From: JBFMDU01 sp034431935
GTDB lineage: Bacteria > Chloroflexota > Dehalococcoidia > GIF9 > JBFMDU01
Direction of reading: 5' to 3'
Assembly: GCA_034431935.1 (NCBI GenBank)
Contig: DAOUCU010000051.1
Location: 1 to 44,939, forward strand
Length of the DNA stretch: 44,939 nt
In this document: one piece after another, positions 8,209 to 16,263 of the stretch
How positions within the stretch are numbered: position 1 is the first letter of the stretch
How the letters are laid out: every line of letters begins with the position of its first letter
The notes under the pieces: model-generated
Told to the model about the DNA's origin: nothing
Databases searched by the model: none
The model's input: only the letters and a program-made list of their open reading frames with translations
Made by a program: the position numbers and the translations under genes

Positions 8209-10050
8209 TTATTTGCTAATGGTAAATCCCAGCCCCAGTTCCTGCAACTTCTCCGGGGTCGGGATGCCGTTGCTGTCCCAGTTGCGCTGTTTGTAATAGT
8301 CGGCAAGAAGAATATCCGCCTCGAATACTTTGCCCGCCGTTGGGCCGGCAGGTAAGGTCTCCTTGGTAATCCGGTCAGGGAAAACATCGTCTTTCCGGTT
8401 GAAGCCCTCGCGGACGTTGAACATCTGCTCCAGGTTGAAGATGCGCTCGCCGACCTTCCACAGATAGGCCTCGTCTTCGAAGTCCTTGACGCCGGTAGCG
8501 GTGGCGAGGAGCTTGCCAAGCATCTGGTGGCTGCCGCGCATGTAACCGCCGGCAAAGTTACACAGGATGCCGGTCTCCTGCGTGGCAGTGAAGTCCTGGT
8601 TCCACTTGGTCAGTTCACCCTTGCCATCCACGGCGAAACGGTCGATTTTCTGTCCCTTGTAACGCACACCGAAGATTTCCTGGAAAGAGTAGCCGGAGTT
8701 GTGGTCAGCGCCGATGGGCAGGGTCATCAGGCTTAAGCCGTGGGCCTTGGCGCCGCGCGGGTCGTAGGCGGGAAACTCCAGGCCTTTGACATGCATGGCG
8801 AATTTCTCGGTACCGCGCCCCAGCTTCTGTGACATGATACGGACGCCTTCGGCAAGAAAATCGCCGAAGCCCTGTCTTGCGGCTATCATCTCGACCAGTT
8901 TGAGGGCGGCATCACCGTTGCCGTAGGTAAGCTCCAGCCCGCCGGTGTCGGATTTGGTAATGATACCCTTCTCGTATAATTCGTAAGCGAAGCCGATGGA
9001 AACAGCGCAGGACATGGTATCGATGCCGAGCCGGTCGCAGAGGTGGTCCGCAGCCACGGTCAGACCAAGGTCGGCGACACCGATAGGGCCGCTAAAGCCC
9101 CAGATGGTCTCGTACTCCGGGCCTTCCGACCAGGTACCGGCCCACTTGCCGGAACCAATGTGGACGATGCTGGGGCAGTGAATCATGCAGTTATGACAGG
9201 CCGTCTTGCGTACGCGGACCTTCTTGAACTCGGCGCCATCAAGCGCCTCATAGCCTTGAAGAATACCCTCCCGGAAATTCTTTGTCGGGTACATGCCAAG
9301 GGAGTTGGTCAGGCCGGCGGTGCCCTGGGTGCCATGCTCGGAGAAGTGGGGATAGCCGCGGTCGGTGCGGATGGCCTCCATCCATGCTTTTGAAGCTTCG
9401 GCAAAACCGGCGGCGTCTGAGTATTCCATCGGCAGTTTGCCGCGGACGGCGATGGCTTTCAGGTTTTTCGCTCCCATAACCGCACCGCCACCCCCGCGGC
9501 CGGCGGTATGGCGGTCGGAGAAAATGCCGGCGTACCTGACCTTGTTTTCGCCGGCAGGACCGATGCAGGCGATACGGATAAGCGGGTCACGCAGTTCTTC
9601 GCGTATCAATTCATGGGTATCGTCGCAATCGAGCCCGGTCAGGTAGGAAGCATCGCGGAGCTCGTATTGGCCTTCCTTGGCCCAGAGGTAGACCGGTTTT
9701 TCGGAGATTCCCCTGATGATGATGGCATCGAGCCCGGCGGCTTTAAGCTCCGAGCCCCAGTGGGCGCCGCCGCAGGACTTAAAATAGCCTCCGGTCAGGG
9801 GCGATTTGAAAAATACCTTCCATCGGCTGAATGATTGGGCGGTGGTGTTTGCCAGTGGGCCGGCCAGGAATATCAGTTCGTTGTCCGGGCCCATCGGGTC
9901 GATTCCCGGCTTAAGGTCATCATAGAGGAGCTTGATGCCAAAGCCCCGGCCGCCAATGTAGTCGTGGATGAGGCCGGCATCCAGCGTTTGCTCTTCGAAC
10001 TTGCGGGTGGTTAGATCGACGCGGAGGATACGGTTCTTGTAGCCGCCCAT
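8209..10050 (-). CDS. aldehyde:ferredoxin oxidoreductase family, tungsten/molybdenum-bis-pterin enzyme
   Basis: A 613-residue enzyme of the AOR family, cytosolic and oxygen-sensitive, that oxidises aldehydes (or reduces acids) with ferredoxin, using a bis-pterin tungsten centre and one 4Fe-4S cluster. The N-terminal domain begins MGGYKNRILRVDLTT and contains the pterin-binding IGGRGFGIKLLYD. Cluster cysteines are C285, C288 and C292 (ACHNCMIHC) and C497 (TGILCNF). DHNSGYSFQEIFG belongs to the C-terminal pterin site. Start ATG 10050 has AAAGGAG upstream. It leads an operon with two MoaD-like genes and an MFS gene. The true substrate is unknown; many Dehalococcoidia AOR paralogues are uncharacterised. 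Confidence 0.93.
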   Translation of the reverse strand: MGGYKNRILRVDLTTRKFEEQTLDAGLIHDYIGGRGFGIKLLYDDLKPGIDPMGPDNELIFLAGPLANTTAQSFSRWKVFFKSPLTGGYFKSCGGAHWGSELKAAGLDAIIIRGISEKPVYLWAKEGQYELRDASYLTGLDCDDTHELIREELRDPLIRIACIGPAGENKVRYAGIFSDRHTAGRGGGGAVMGAKNLKAIAVRGKLPMEYSDAAGFAEASKAWMEAIRTDRGYPHFSEHGTQGTAGLTNSLGMYPTKNFREGILQGYEALDGAEFKKVRVRKTACHNCMIHCPSIVHIGSGKWAGTWSEGPEYETIWGFSGPIGVADLGLTVAADHLCDRLGIDTMSCAVSIGFAYELYEKGIITKSDTGGLELTYGNGDAALKLVEMIAARQGFGDFLAEGVRIMSQKLGRGTEKFAMHVKGLEFPAYDPRGAKAHGLSLMTLPIGADHNSGYSFQEIFGVRYKGQKIDRFAVDGKGELTKWNQDFTATQETGILCNFAGGYMRGSHQMLGKLLATATGVKDFEDEAYLWKVGERIFNLEQMFNVREGFNRKDDVFPDRITKETLPAGPTAGKVFEADILLADYYKQRNWDSNGIPTPEKLQELGLGFTISK

Positions 10051-10097
10051 GAGTGACTCCTTTGTCTGTATTGCTCCTCATAAAGCAGGAGCGTGTA

Positions 10098-10128
10098 ATT
10101 ATACCATGCGGCAGTAATCGTACGTCAA
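10098..10128 (-). promoter_or_regulatory. predicted sigma-70 promoter of the AOR operon
   Basis: On the minus strand TTGACG (10128-10123) and TATAAT (10103-10098) are separated by 19 bases, about 48 bases before the AOR start codon. The leader can form a small hairpin, GCTCCT...AGGAGC (10073-10092). The spacing is slightly long, so this is a prediction only. Confidence 0.5.
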
Positions 10129-10172
10129 ACGTTTGGTAGGGTAAGTAATTTTAAGGAAGACTGTCTACCCTT

Positions 10173-10301
10173 AAACGTCACGATGTCATAGCCACCGGTA
10201 TGCCCTCCGGTATCGGCCCGACTAAGGCGGGCGACGTTATCGAGGTACGGGTCGAAGGGGTCGGCTCTCTTCGGAACATAGTAGCCGCCGTGGGTGGGCA
10301 A
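10173..10301 (+). pseudogene. relic of a fumarylacetoacetate-hydrolase-family gene (C-terminal fragment)
   Basis: About 43 codons on the plus strand translate to HDVIATGMPSGIGPTKAGD followed by VIEVRVEGVGSLRNIVA. This is the characteristic C-terminus of FAH-family hydrolases/isomerases (family pattern: DVIATGTPSGVG...KPGDVVEVEIEGIGTLRNPV). No start codon or N-terminal two-thirds is present upstream, and the frame runs on without a sensible end into the mutS2-operon tail. It is therefore a remnant, with the key glycines and the EGVGSLRN strand still intact. It lies between two minus-strand operons, which suggests deletion of a former plus-strand gene. Confidence 0.72.
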
Positions 10302-10332
10302 GGCGTTAGTCCTCTATCTTGGAGGGGGAAGT

Positions 10333-11085
10333 CTAGGAGGGCGAGTCCTCCCAGTGGATGACCCGGCTCGACCAGATATCTTCTATGGTAGCTTCGAGAC
10401 TGGCCTGCTTTGGTTCGCGCACGTTGAGCAGGCGGTCGATAACGCGGTCATCGAGACGGGCAATATACTGACACTGTTTGCGGAACTCAAGGACTGTCTC
10501 CTCGGTGCCGCCGTAGATTATCCAGTCGATTTCGTTGATATACTGGTCGAGCCGGTCGCGGACCTGGAGGCAGATGCGGCTGAAGAACTCCTTGATTTGC
10601 TTGTCGCGGTGGCGCTCGAAGCGGTGTGCGGAGGAGCCTCCCTGGCGGTGCCGGGAGTGGATATTGCCGGTGCCTACCCGGCTGGCTACCAGCTTTTCTC
10701 CCCGGAACAGACCGATGGCGTACATTCCAAGCCGGAGCAGGATGACTGCCACGGTCAGGTCACGGGATAGCACCTCACGGAGCGGCTCGGTGTACAGGTT
10801 GAGGAAGGTGTGTTTGTCTGCGACCGGAAACGGCGGGACAAGCAGATCACCGGTATGCTCGCCGAGGAAGACGGCTCCGCCGGTGGGGGAAGCGGCGATA
10901 ATTTCGGCAAGACCGGCCGGAATTCCGCCGGCGACGGGAAGTCCGGACATCGTCATCTCGATTTCTGGCAGGAGGGTGCCGGGCGGTATGTAAACGGATG
11001 CCGACGGGCCCGGCCTGGCTTCAATCTCAGCCAGCCAGTCGAGCGCCTGCTTCCGCCTGAGCCGTGACTCCGTTAATGAGAGCAA
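10333..11085 (-). CDS. Vms1/ANKZF1-like release factor (VLRF1-type) protein
   Basis: A 250-residue soluble protein. The middle segment, VAVILLRLGMYAIGLFRGEK then RHRQGGSSAHRFERHRDKQI (about 112-164), fits the release-factor-like domain of the Vms1/VLRF1 superfamily, whose eukaryotic members release nascent chains from stalled 60S particles by acting on peptidyl-tRNA. The GGS loop followed by the basic helix lies where the catalytic loop is expected. The C-terminal part resembles the RNase-H-fold tail common in this superfamily. The start is TTG at 11085 with GGAGGAGG about 12 bases before it. It follows mutS2 by 31 bases and is probably in the same operon. Family assignment is by motif only. 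Confidence 0.68.
   Translation of the reverse strand: MLSLTESRLRRKQALDWLAEIEARPGPSASVYIPPGTLLPEIEMTMSGLPVAGGIPAGLAEIIAASPTGGAVFLGEHTGDLLVPPFPVADKHTFLNLYTEPLREVLSRDLTVAVILLRLGMYAIGLFRGEKLVASRVGTGNIHSRHRQGGSSAHRFERHRDKQIKEFFSRICLQVRDRLDQYINEIDWIIYGGTEETVLEFRKQCQYIARLDDRVIDRLLNVREPKQASLEATIEDIWSSRVIHWEDSPS
10336..10352. repeat. short palindromic repeat, copy 2
   Basis: GGAGGGCGAGTCCTCCC lies inside the last codons of the VLRF1-like gene (coding W-E-D-S-P-S on the minus strand). It shares GGGAGGAC and GCCCTCC with the element after yggS at 2826-2842. Both sit at gene 3' ends. Confidence 0.3.
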
Positions 11086-11116
11086 AGCAACTGCCCTCCT
11101 CCTCTTTACAAGCTTA

Positions 11117-13477
11117 TTACAAGCTTACCACGGTTACGCCGTCGCCGCCTTCTTCGCGGTTGCCGGGCCGGTAGGACTTGACCAGTTGATGCTTGCTGAC
11201 AATTTCGCGGACGACGCTCCGGATGGCGCCGGTAGCGAAGCCGTGGATAATGCGTACCTGGGTAAGGTTGGCAAGGAAGGCATCGTTGAGGTAGCTGTCG
11301 AGGATGGGGAAGACATCGTCGGCCCGCTTGCCGCGCAGGTCAAGCTCGACCGGCATGGCGCGGGCCGTGAAGCGCGGCCTGATAGAGACCGAATCCGGCG
11401 CGTTTACACTGAACGGGGTTATCTTCTCGACGCTCCGGATACTCAGGGTGACGCGGGTCTGCCCTGCCTGTACCTCGACCTCCCGGCCACCATTGAGGAT
11501 GCGGGTTATGAGGCCTTCCAAATTGGTGTTGATGAGCCGCACCTTATCGCCGACGGCCAGAGGTTCTTCCCGGGATGGCTCCCCTGTTTTCGTTTGCCAG
11601 GCATCTTTTTCAATATGGTGGTGGAGTTCGGCGATTGCCCTGCGGGCACGCTCGGTTGATTCACGTGACCTCGACTTCCTAAGGTCGGCCTCAGCCTCGC
11701 GTATCTGGCGCTGGAGACCGGCGGCCTCCTCCATAAGCCGGTCGCGAGTCTCCTGGAGAAGGCGCTTTCCCTCATCACGGAGACGTGCCAGATCGCTTTC
11801 CAGCTTTTCCCGCATCGCTCTGGCTTCGGCCCGCTCGTTTTCCAGCGACTGCCGGAGCATTTCTGCCCTTTCTTTCTCGCTGGAGAGGTCACTCAGCATT
11901 ACTTCAACTTGCTGGGGGCCTTTGGCCATGACCGCCCGGGCGCTTTCGATTATCTCTCGCGGCAGTCCGAGCCTGGCGGCAATAGCCAGGGCATTGCTCC
12001 CACCGGGGACACCGGTGATGAGACGGTAAGTTGGCGAGAGCGTTACCGGGTCGAAGGCCAGTGAGGCGTTTTCAACACCCGGCGTAGTGTGGGCGAAGAC
12101 CTTAAGGTCGCTGAAATGAGTGGTAGCTACAACCATTGTGCCGCGTGATAGGAAGTGGAGAAGTATCGCCTGGGCCAGGGCGACGCCCTCGACGGGGTCG
12201 GTGCTGGTGCCGAGCTCGTCGAGCAGGACCAGGCTGGAGGCGGTCGATTCGTGGATGATGCGGTTGATGTTGCCCACGTGCCAGCTAAAGGTGGAAAGGG
12301 TGCGTTCGATACTCTGCTCGTCACCGATATCGGCAAAGACGCTGTCGAAGACCGGTATTGAGCTTTCTTCGGCGGCAGGTATCGGCAGGCCGGCCTGGGT
12401 CATCAGGGTGAGCAGACCGATGGTCTTGAGGGCGACTGTCTTGCCACCGGTATTAGGGCCGGTGATGATAAGCGTGGAGAAGTCCCGTCCGATTTCAACC
12501 GTCATCGGCACCGGCTTGCCTTTCAGGAGGGGGTGGCGGGCATTGACCAGCCGCAGGACGTTCCATTTCGCTTTTGGCTTATCGGGCTCGGGGAAAGTGA
12601 TGCCAGCCTCGGTGGCCTTGAGTCGCTGAGCATAGCGGGCCTTGGCCAGAGCGAGGTCAAGATGGGCCAGGCTGACGACGCTGGTGCCGATAGCGGCTTC
12701 GCTCTCACCGACAAGGGCGCTTAAGTCGGCCAGGATGCGCTCGACCTCGTACTTTTCCTGGACGGCAAGTTCACGGAGCTCGTTGCCCAGGTCGACCGTG
12801 GCCAATGGTTCGATGAAGGTGGTGGCGCCGGTATTCGAGACGTCGTGGACGATACCCTTGACCTGGGTGCGTAGCTCCGACTTGACCGGAATTACGAAGC
12901 GGCCGTCGCGCTCGGTAACGATGGGTTCTTGCAGTATCCGCTGGCCGCGGCGGGAGCGGGTGATGGCCTCGAGACGTTCTACCAGTTCCTGACGGGCGGC
13001 GCGCAATCTACGCCGCAGGCCGGCTAGCTTCTCCGAAGCACTGTCCATGACCTCGCCTTCTGGTGAGATGCATCGGCTGATTTCGGATTCGAGGTGCGGC
13101 AGGGGTGTTATCTGGCTGGCGATGCTCCAGAGAGCCGGCGCTTCAGTTTTCAGCTTTTCGATGCCCGAGCGGGCCAGTCGTGCTGAGGCCATGGTGCGAC
13201 AGATATCCACCAGGACGAGCGGCTCTAAGGCCTTACCTTTAGATGCCATTCGGGCTGGTTCGCGGACGTCGGATGCGTATCCGATTGAAAAGTCCGGCCT
13301 CAGGGCGAGCACCCGGCGTGCTTCGCTCGACTGCCTGAGCAGGGTGCTCACAACCCCGGGGTCGGAAGACGGCTCAAGACTGAGCGCGATCTCCCGGCTG
13401 ACCGAAAACGAGGTCAGGGATGCCAGTACCTCTCTGACCCTGGGGAATTCGAGCATTTCCAGACTATGCTGGTCCAC
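11117..13477 (-). CDS. mutS2: MutS2 ATPase with C-terminal Smr domain
   Basis: A 786-residue MutS2/RqcU homologue. It has the core MutS lever region (about 1-300), an ATPase with Walker A GPNTGGKT (340-347) and Walker B VLLDELGTSTDP, a long charged coiled-coil clamp (about 500-620, rich in E, R and L), a KOW-like segment (VGDKVRLINTNLEG) and a C-terminal Smr domain (about 705-786) with VELDLRGKRADD and IIHGFATGAIR. In Bacillus, MutS2 binds collided ribosomes and promotes rescue; in other bacteria it has been tied to suppression of recombination. The LDLR motif linked to Smr nuclease activity is present. The adjacent VLRF1-like gene favours the ribosome role here. Confidence 0.95.
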   Translation of the reverse strand: MDQHSLEMLEFPRVREVLASLTSFSVSREIALSLEPSSDPGVVSTLLRQSSEARRVLALRPDFSIGYASDVREPARMASKGKALEPLVLVDICRTMASARLARSGIEKLKTEAPALWSIASQITPLPHLESEISRCISPEGEVMDSASEKLAGLRRRLRAARQELVERLEAITRSRRGQRILQEPIVTERDGRFVIPVKSELRTQVKGIVHDVSNTGATTFIEPLATVDLGNELRELAVQEKYEVERILADLSALVGESEAAIGTSVVSLAHLDLALAKARYAQRLKATEAGITFPEPDKPKAKWNVLRLVNARHPLLKGKPVPMTVEIGRDFSTLIITGPNTGGKTVALKTIGLLTLMTQAGLPIPAAEESSIPVFDSVFADIGDEQSIERTLSTFSWHVGNINRIIHESTASSLVLLDELGTSTDPVEGVALAQAILLHFLSRGTMVVATTHFSDLKVFAHTTPGVENASLAFDPVTLSPTYRLITGVPGGSNALAIAARLGLPREIIESARAVMAKGPQQVEVMLSDLSSEKERAEMLRQSLENERAEARAMREKLESDLARLRDEGKRLLQETRDRLMEEAAGLQRQIREAEADLRKSRSRESTERARRAIAELHHHIEKDAWQTKTGEPSREEPLAVGDKVRLINTNLEGLITRILNGGREVEVQAGQTRVTLSIRSVEKITPFSVNAPDSVSIRPRFTARAMPVELDLRGKRADDVFPILDSYLNDAFLANLTQVRIIHGFATGAIRSVVREIVSKHQLVKSYRPGNREEGGDGVTVVSL

Positions 13478-13592
13478 GTGTCTCTCCGAGTGTTACTGGG
13501 ATGCGGGTAAAATGATATGAAAAAAGGACAGCTCAGGTAAGCCTGCCGTCCTCCTGCCTGGCTTATGATGCCCTGTCGAGGTCTGTGGGGAG

Positions 13593-13979
13593 TTACTTTA
13601 TGGTCACGTTGAAGACTTTAGTCTGAGCGGGCGGGGCGCTTTCCCATGGGCGTTGATAGGTCAGGGTAACCTTGGTCGTGCCGGCCTCAACGCCCTGGAA
13701 GGTGAACTTTTCGGTACCTCCGGCGCCGACTCTGCCAGATGCTGATGGGTCCTAGACATAGTCCTTACCTGCAAGGGTAAGCATTGTGCTGTCGTAGTTC
13801 AACTGCCAGGAAAAACCGGTAGTCGGGTTCGAAGTAAGAGCAATTACGAATGGCTCGCCAGCACCGGCAATTATGGGGACTCTCTCGTCGGTGTACTCCG
13901 GTGGAGCGGCGCCAGCACATCCGGCAAGCAGGGCAAACATCAGGGCCAGGGCAACTGCGGGTAACATGATTCGGGACAA
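13593..13979 (-). pseudogene. chagasin-like (I42) protease-inhibitor lipoprotein interrupted by an in-frame TAG
   Basis: The first 75 codons give a lipoprotein signal (ALMFALLAGC) and the first inhibitor loop NPTTGFSWQL. An amber TAG follows at 13754-13752 after GKDYV. The same frame then continues for 52 codons with the other two chagasin loops, GRVGAGGTEKFTF and TYQRPWE, and a normal C-terminal strand ending FNVTIK and TAA. All three papain-inhibiting loops survive, so a single base change is the only visible lesion. It is either a very recent pseudogene, a sequence error, or an amber read-through gene. Without read-through the product would lack loops two and three. It lies upstream of mutS2 on the same strand. 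Confidence 0.8.
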
Positions 13980-14055
13980 GTCTCACCTCCGTGACGTGTT
14001 GGTGCCCATTATACCACCTTCGGAAGTTGGACGATTTTGTCAGCTGTTCTGCAGT

Positions 14056-15093
14056 TCATTTTTTGCCGTATTTGTGGACGGCCTCGACCAAGGCAATGAT
14101 CCGTTCCTTTGGTGTTTCCTGCTGGACAGTCTCGCCGAGGTTGAAGATGAACCCCTTGGCCTTGGCGCCCATGCGCAGGATTTCCTTCACCCGCTTCTCC
14201 ATCTGGTTTCGGGGCATGAAGAGGCAGAAGGGGTCGATATTGCCCTGGACGGCAAAGTGCGGGCCGAGTTTCTTGATGGCCTGGTCAAGATCGACCCGGT
14301 AGTCGACGCCGATGACATCGGCGCCGGAGGATTTGATTTCATCGGCGAGCGCGGAAAAGCCGTTGAAGAAGATAATTATCGGGACGTCCCTGGCGCCGTT
14401 TTTTCGGAGCGAAGAGACAATTTGTTTGAGGTAGGGAAGGGCGAATTCGGCGTAATCGCGCCGGTTAAGGATTACTGCCCAGTTTTCGAACAGCATCATC
14501 GCGTTAACGCCTGCCTTAACCTGAGCATTGACGTAGTCGCAGGTAAAGTCGGTCAACTTGGTCATCAGTAAATGGAAAGTCCTGGGCTGTTCAAAAAGCA
14601 TGCGTTTGATGTGAAAGTAGCGCATCGACTGGCCGCCCTCAATCATGTAGCCGCCGAGGGTGAATGGCGCGCCGGCGAAACCGATGAGCGGCACCTTATT
14701 TCTTAATGCTCTTGAAGCCAGCTTAATGCTTTTCATTACGTAATCAAGGCTTTTTTCAGCATCAGGTACACGCAGACGGTCAACATCGGCTTTGCTCCTG
14801 ATGAGCGGTTCGTACTTGGGGCCTTTACCGACCTCGTACACGAGTTTCATGCCCATCGGCATCACGGGATTGAGCATGTCGGAGAAAAGGATGGCGGCAT
14901 CGACGCCGAGTTCGTCGACGGGCATGACGGTGGCTTGGGCGCAGATGTCCGGGTCGAGAATCATCCTCATGAAGCCGAGCCGGTCGTATATCTTGCGGAA
15001 CTTCGGCAGACAACGTCCTGCCTGCCGCATTACCCAGATGGGCGTATAGGAAACCGGTTCGCCGCGGCAAGCTTTGAGAAAAGTATCGTTCAT
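14056..15093 (-). CDS. uroporphyrinogen decarboxylase (HemE) family protein
   Basis: A 345-residue TIM-barrel protein. It keeps the substrate-carboxylate arginines R23 and R27 in VMRQAGRCLPKFR, the pyrrole-binding Asp D72 (ILFSDML) and Tyr149 (GGYMIEGGQS). The C-terminal motif that reads LGHG in most HemE proteins is LGET here (E321), so the conserved His is lost. HemE removes four acetate carboxyls from uroporphyrinogen III; related barrel proteins are corrinoid methyltransferases, but the MRQAGR element argues for a tetrapyrrole ligand. It is the last gene of operon A, 18 bases after a leaderless TAXI gene, with a strong GGAGG site. A diverged function is possible. Confidence 0.82.
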   Translation of the reverse strand: MNDTFLKACRGEPVSYTPIWVMRQAGRCLPKFRKIYDRLGFMRMILDPDICAQATVMPVDELGVDAAILFSDMLNPVMPMGMKLVYEVGKGPKYEPLIRSKADVDRLRVPDAEKSLDYVMKSIKLASRALRNKVPLIGFAGAPFTLGGYMIEGGQSMRYFHIKRMLFEQPRTFHLLMTKLTDFTCDYVNAQVKAGVNAMMLFENWAVILNRRDYAEFALPYLKQIVSSLRKNGARDVPIIIFFNGFSALADEIKSSGADVIGVDYRVDLDQAIKKLGPHFAVQGNIDPFCLFMPRNQMEKRVKEILRMGAKAKGFIFNLGETVQQETPKERIIALVEAVHKYGKK

Positions 15094-15111
15094 TAAGGCC
15101 TCCTTACCTCC

Positions 15112-16260
15112 TTAGCTGGTAACGCCGACCATATCTTCGTCATCGAGGCTGGTGAAGAGCTTGATTGGCGGCAGGACGGCATCCCGGTATTCCGTCCAGA
15201 GACGCACCCATTTTTCGTTGCTTGGGGTGACCTCGATGTTGGCGTCGTCGGCAGCCCAGATAAGTTTCTGGTAGTCGTCGCAGTAGCGCGTCAGCAGTTC
15301 CAGGTTCTTTTGCTGGCGTCGCTCGTGCTTATCGGTCCAGAGCTTCAGGTCTTTTAGATAGGCAATGAGGCCCTCATGGGCGGGGACAAAAGTCTGCTCC
15401 AGCGCTTTCATCAGCCAGAAGCGGGTACGGAAGCGGTTCTCTTTGTGGCGGTCCTTGTAACGGTCGTAGTTTTCATCCAGCCATTTGGCGATGTGGTAGA
15501 TAAGCTCGGCATCAACACGCTCGTTAGTCAGTTCCAGATTGAGTCCCTGGGTGCCCCATTTGCCGCCGGCGCACTTGAGGCTTTCTTCCGGGATGATGCC
15601 GAAATTGACCAGCGGGTCTTTTTCACGGAAACGCCTGGCGCCTTCCGGATCTTTCTCGGCGTTGGTTTCTACAATCCCCAGTCCGAGCGGGTTCTTGGCG
15701 GCTTCATGGACGAGCGGGTTGATTGGAAAACTGAAGCAGATGTCAGCCTTTCCGGAGACAACCGCTCCGATATTTTCTTCCGGACTGTGGACCGGCACCC
15801 ACTGGATTTCTTTGGGGTCGACCTTGGCCCAGGCCAGCAGGCCTTCTACAACACGGGTGGCGGCGGCGTAGGGGTTCATATCGGTAATACGTGTGCCCGG
15901 TTTGATGTCGTAAGGTGTCTTTATTTTAGAGTCGCCGCGGGTGAAAAAAGCGGCATTCCCCTTGGACTGCATCCATACGACCCTTACCTGGAAGGGCCCG
16001 CCGTCGCGAACCGCGTACTTGCGGTCGGCCATCACCATCTGGCTGGTCTCGCTGGGAGCGCCGATGGTCTGGTCAGATAACCCAACTCGCCCCAGCCAGC
16101 GGAAGCGGTTGACCGTGTTGTAGTCGCCGCCAACTTGGATTTTCATGCCGGTGTCCTGCTGAAGCAGGTCGGCCCAGCTGTGGGCGCCGTCGACGGCGAC
16201 GCCGTACCATGTAAGGATGCGATATTTCTCAGGCCATTTAAAACTTTTTTTAGCAGGCAT
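15112..16260 (-). CDS. TAXI-family (TRAP-associated) ligand-binding protein without export signal, A2
   Basis: A 382-residue protein of the TAXI solute-receptor fold. Shared core motifs are RGDSKIKTPYDIKPGTRI, GKADICFSFP and KDPEGARRFREKDPLVNFG. It begins MPAKKSFKWPEKYR and has neither a hydrophobic signal nor a lipobox. The start is fixed: the upstream gene stops at 16264 and GGAAGGAG precedes the ATG. It should therefore stay in the cytosol, unlike typical TRAP receptors. The C-terminal 80 or so residues (from HEGLIAYLKDLKLW to the end) form an extension shared with the other four TAXI proteins here. It is flanked by a second leaderless TAXI gene and the HemE-like gene. Cytosolic ligand carrier, sensor or enzyme are all possible. 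Confidence 0.85.
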   Translation of the reverse strand: MPAKKSFKWPEKYRILTWYGVAVDGAHSWADLLQQDTGMKIQVGGDYNTVNRFRWLGRVGLSDQTIGAPSETSQMVMADRKYAVRDGGPFQVRVVWMQSKGNAAFFTRGDSKIKTPYDIKPGTRITDMNPYAAATRVVEGLLAWAKVDPKEIQWVPVHSPEENIGAVVSGKADICFSFPINPLVHEAAKNPLGLGIVETNAEKDPEGARRFREKDPLVNFGIIPEESLKCAGGKWGTQGLNLELTNERVDAELIYHIAKWLDENYDRYKDRHKENRFRTRFWLMKALEQTFVPAHEGLIAYLKDLKLWTDKHERRQQKNLELLTRYCDDYQKLIWAADDANIEVTPSNEKWVRLWTEYRDAVLPPIKLFTSLDDEDMVGVTS

Positions 16261-16263
16261 TGC

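Noticed and set aside
13752..13754. TAG in the chagasin-like gene as a pyrrolysine codon
   Set aside because: No pyl genes or tRNA are in the window, and a protease inhibitor is not a known pyrrolysine protein; kept only as a question in the findings.
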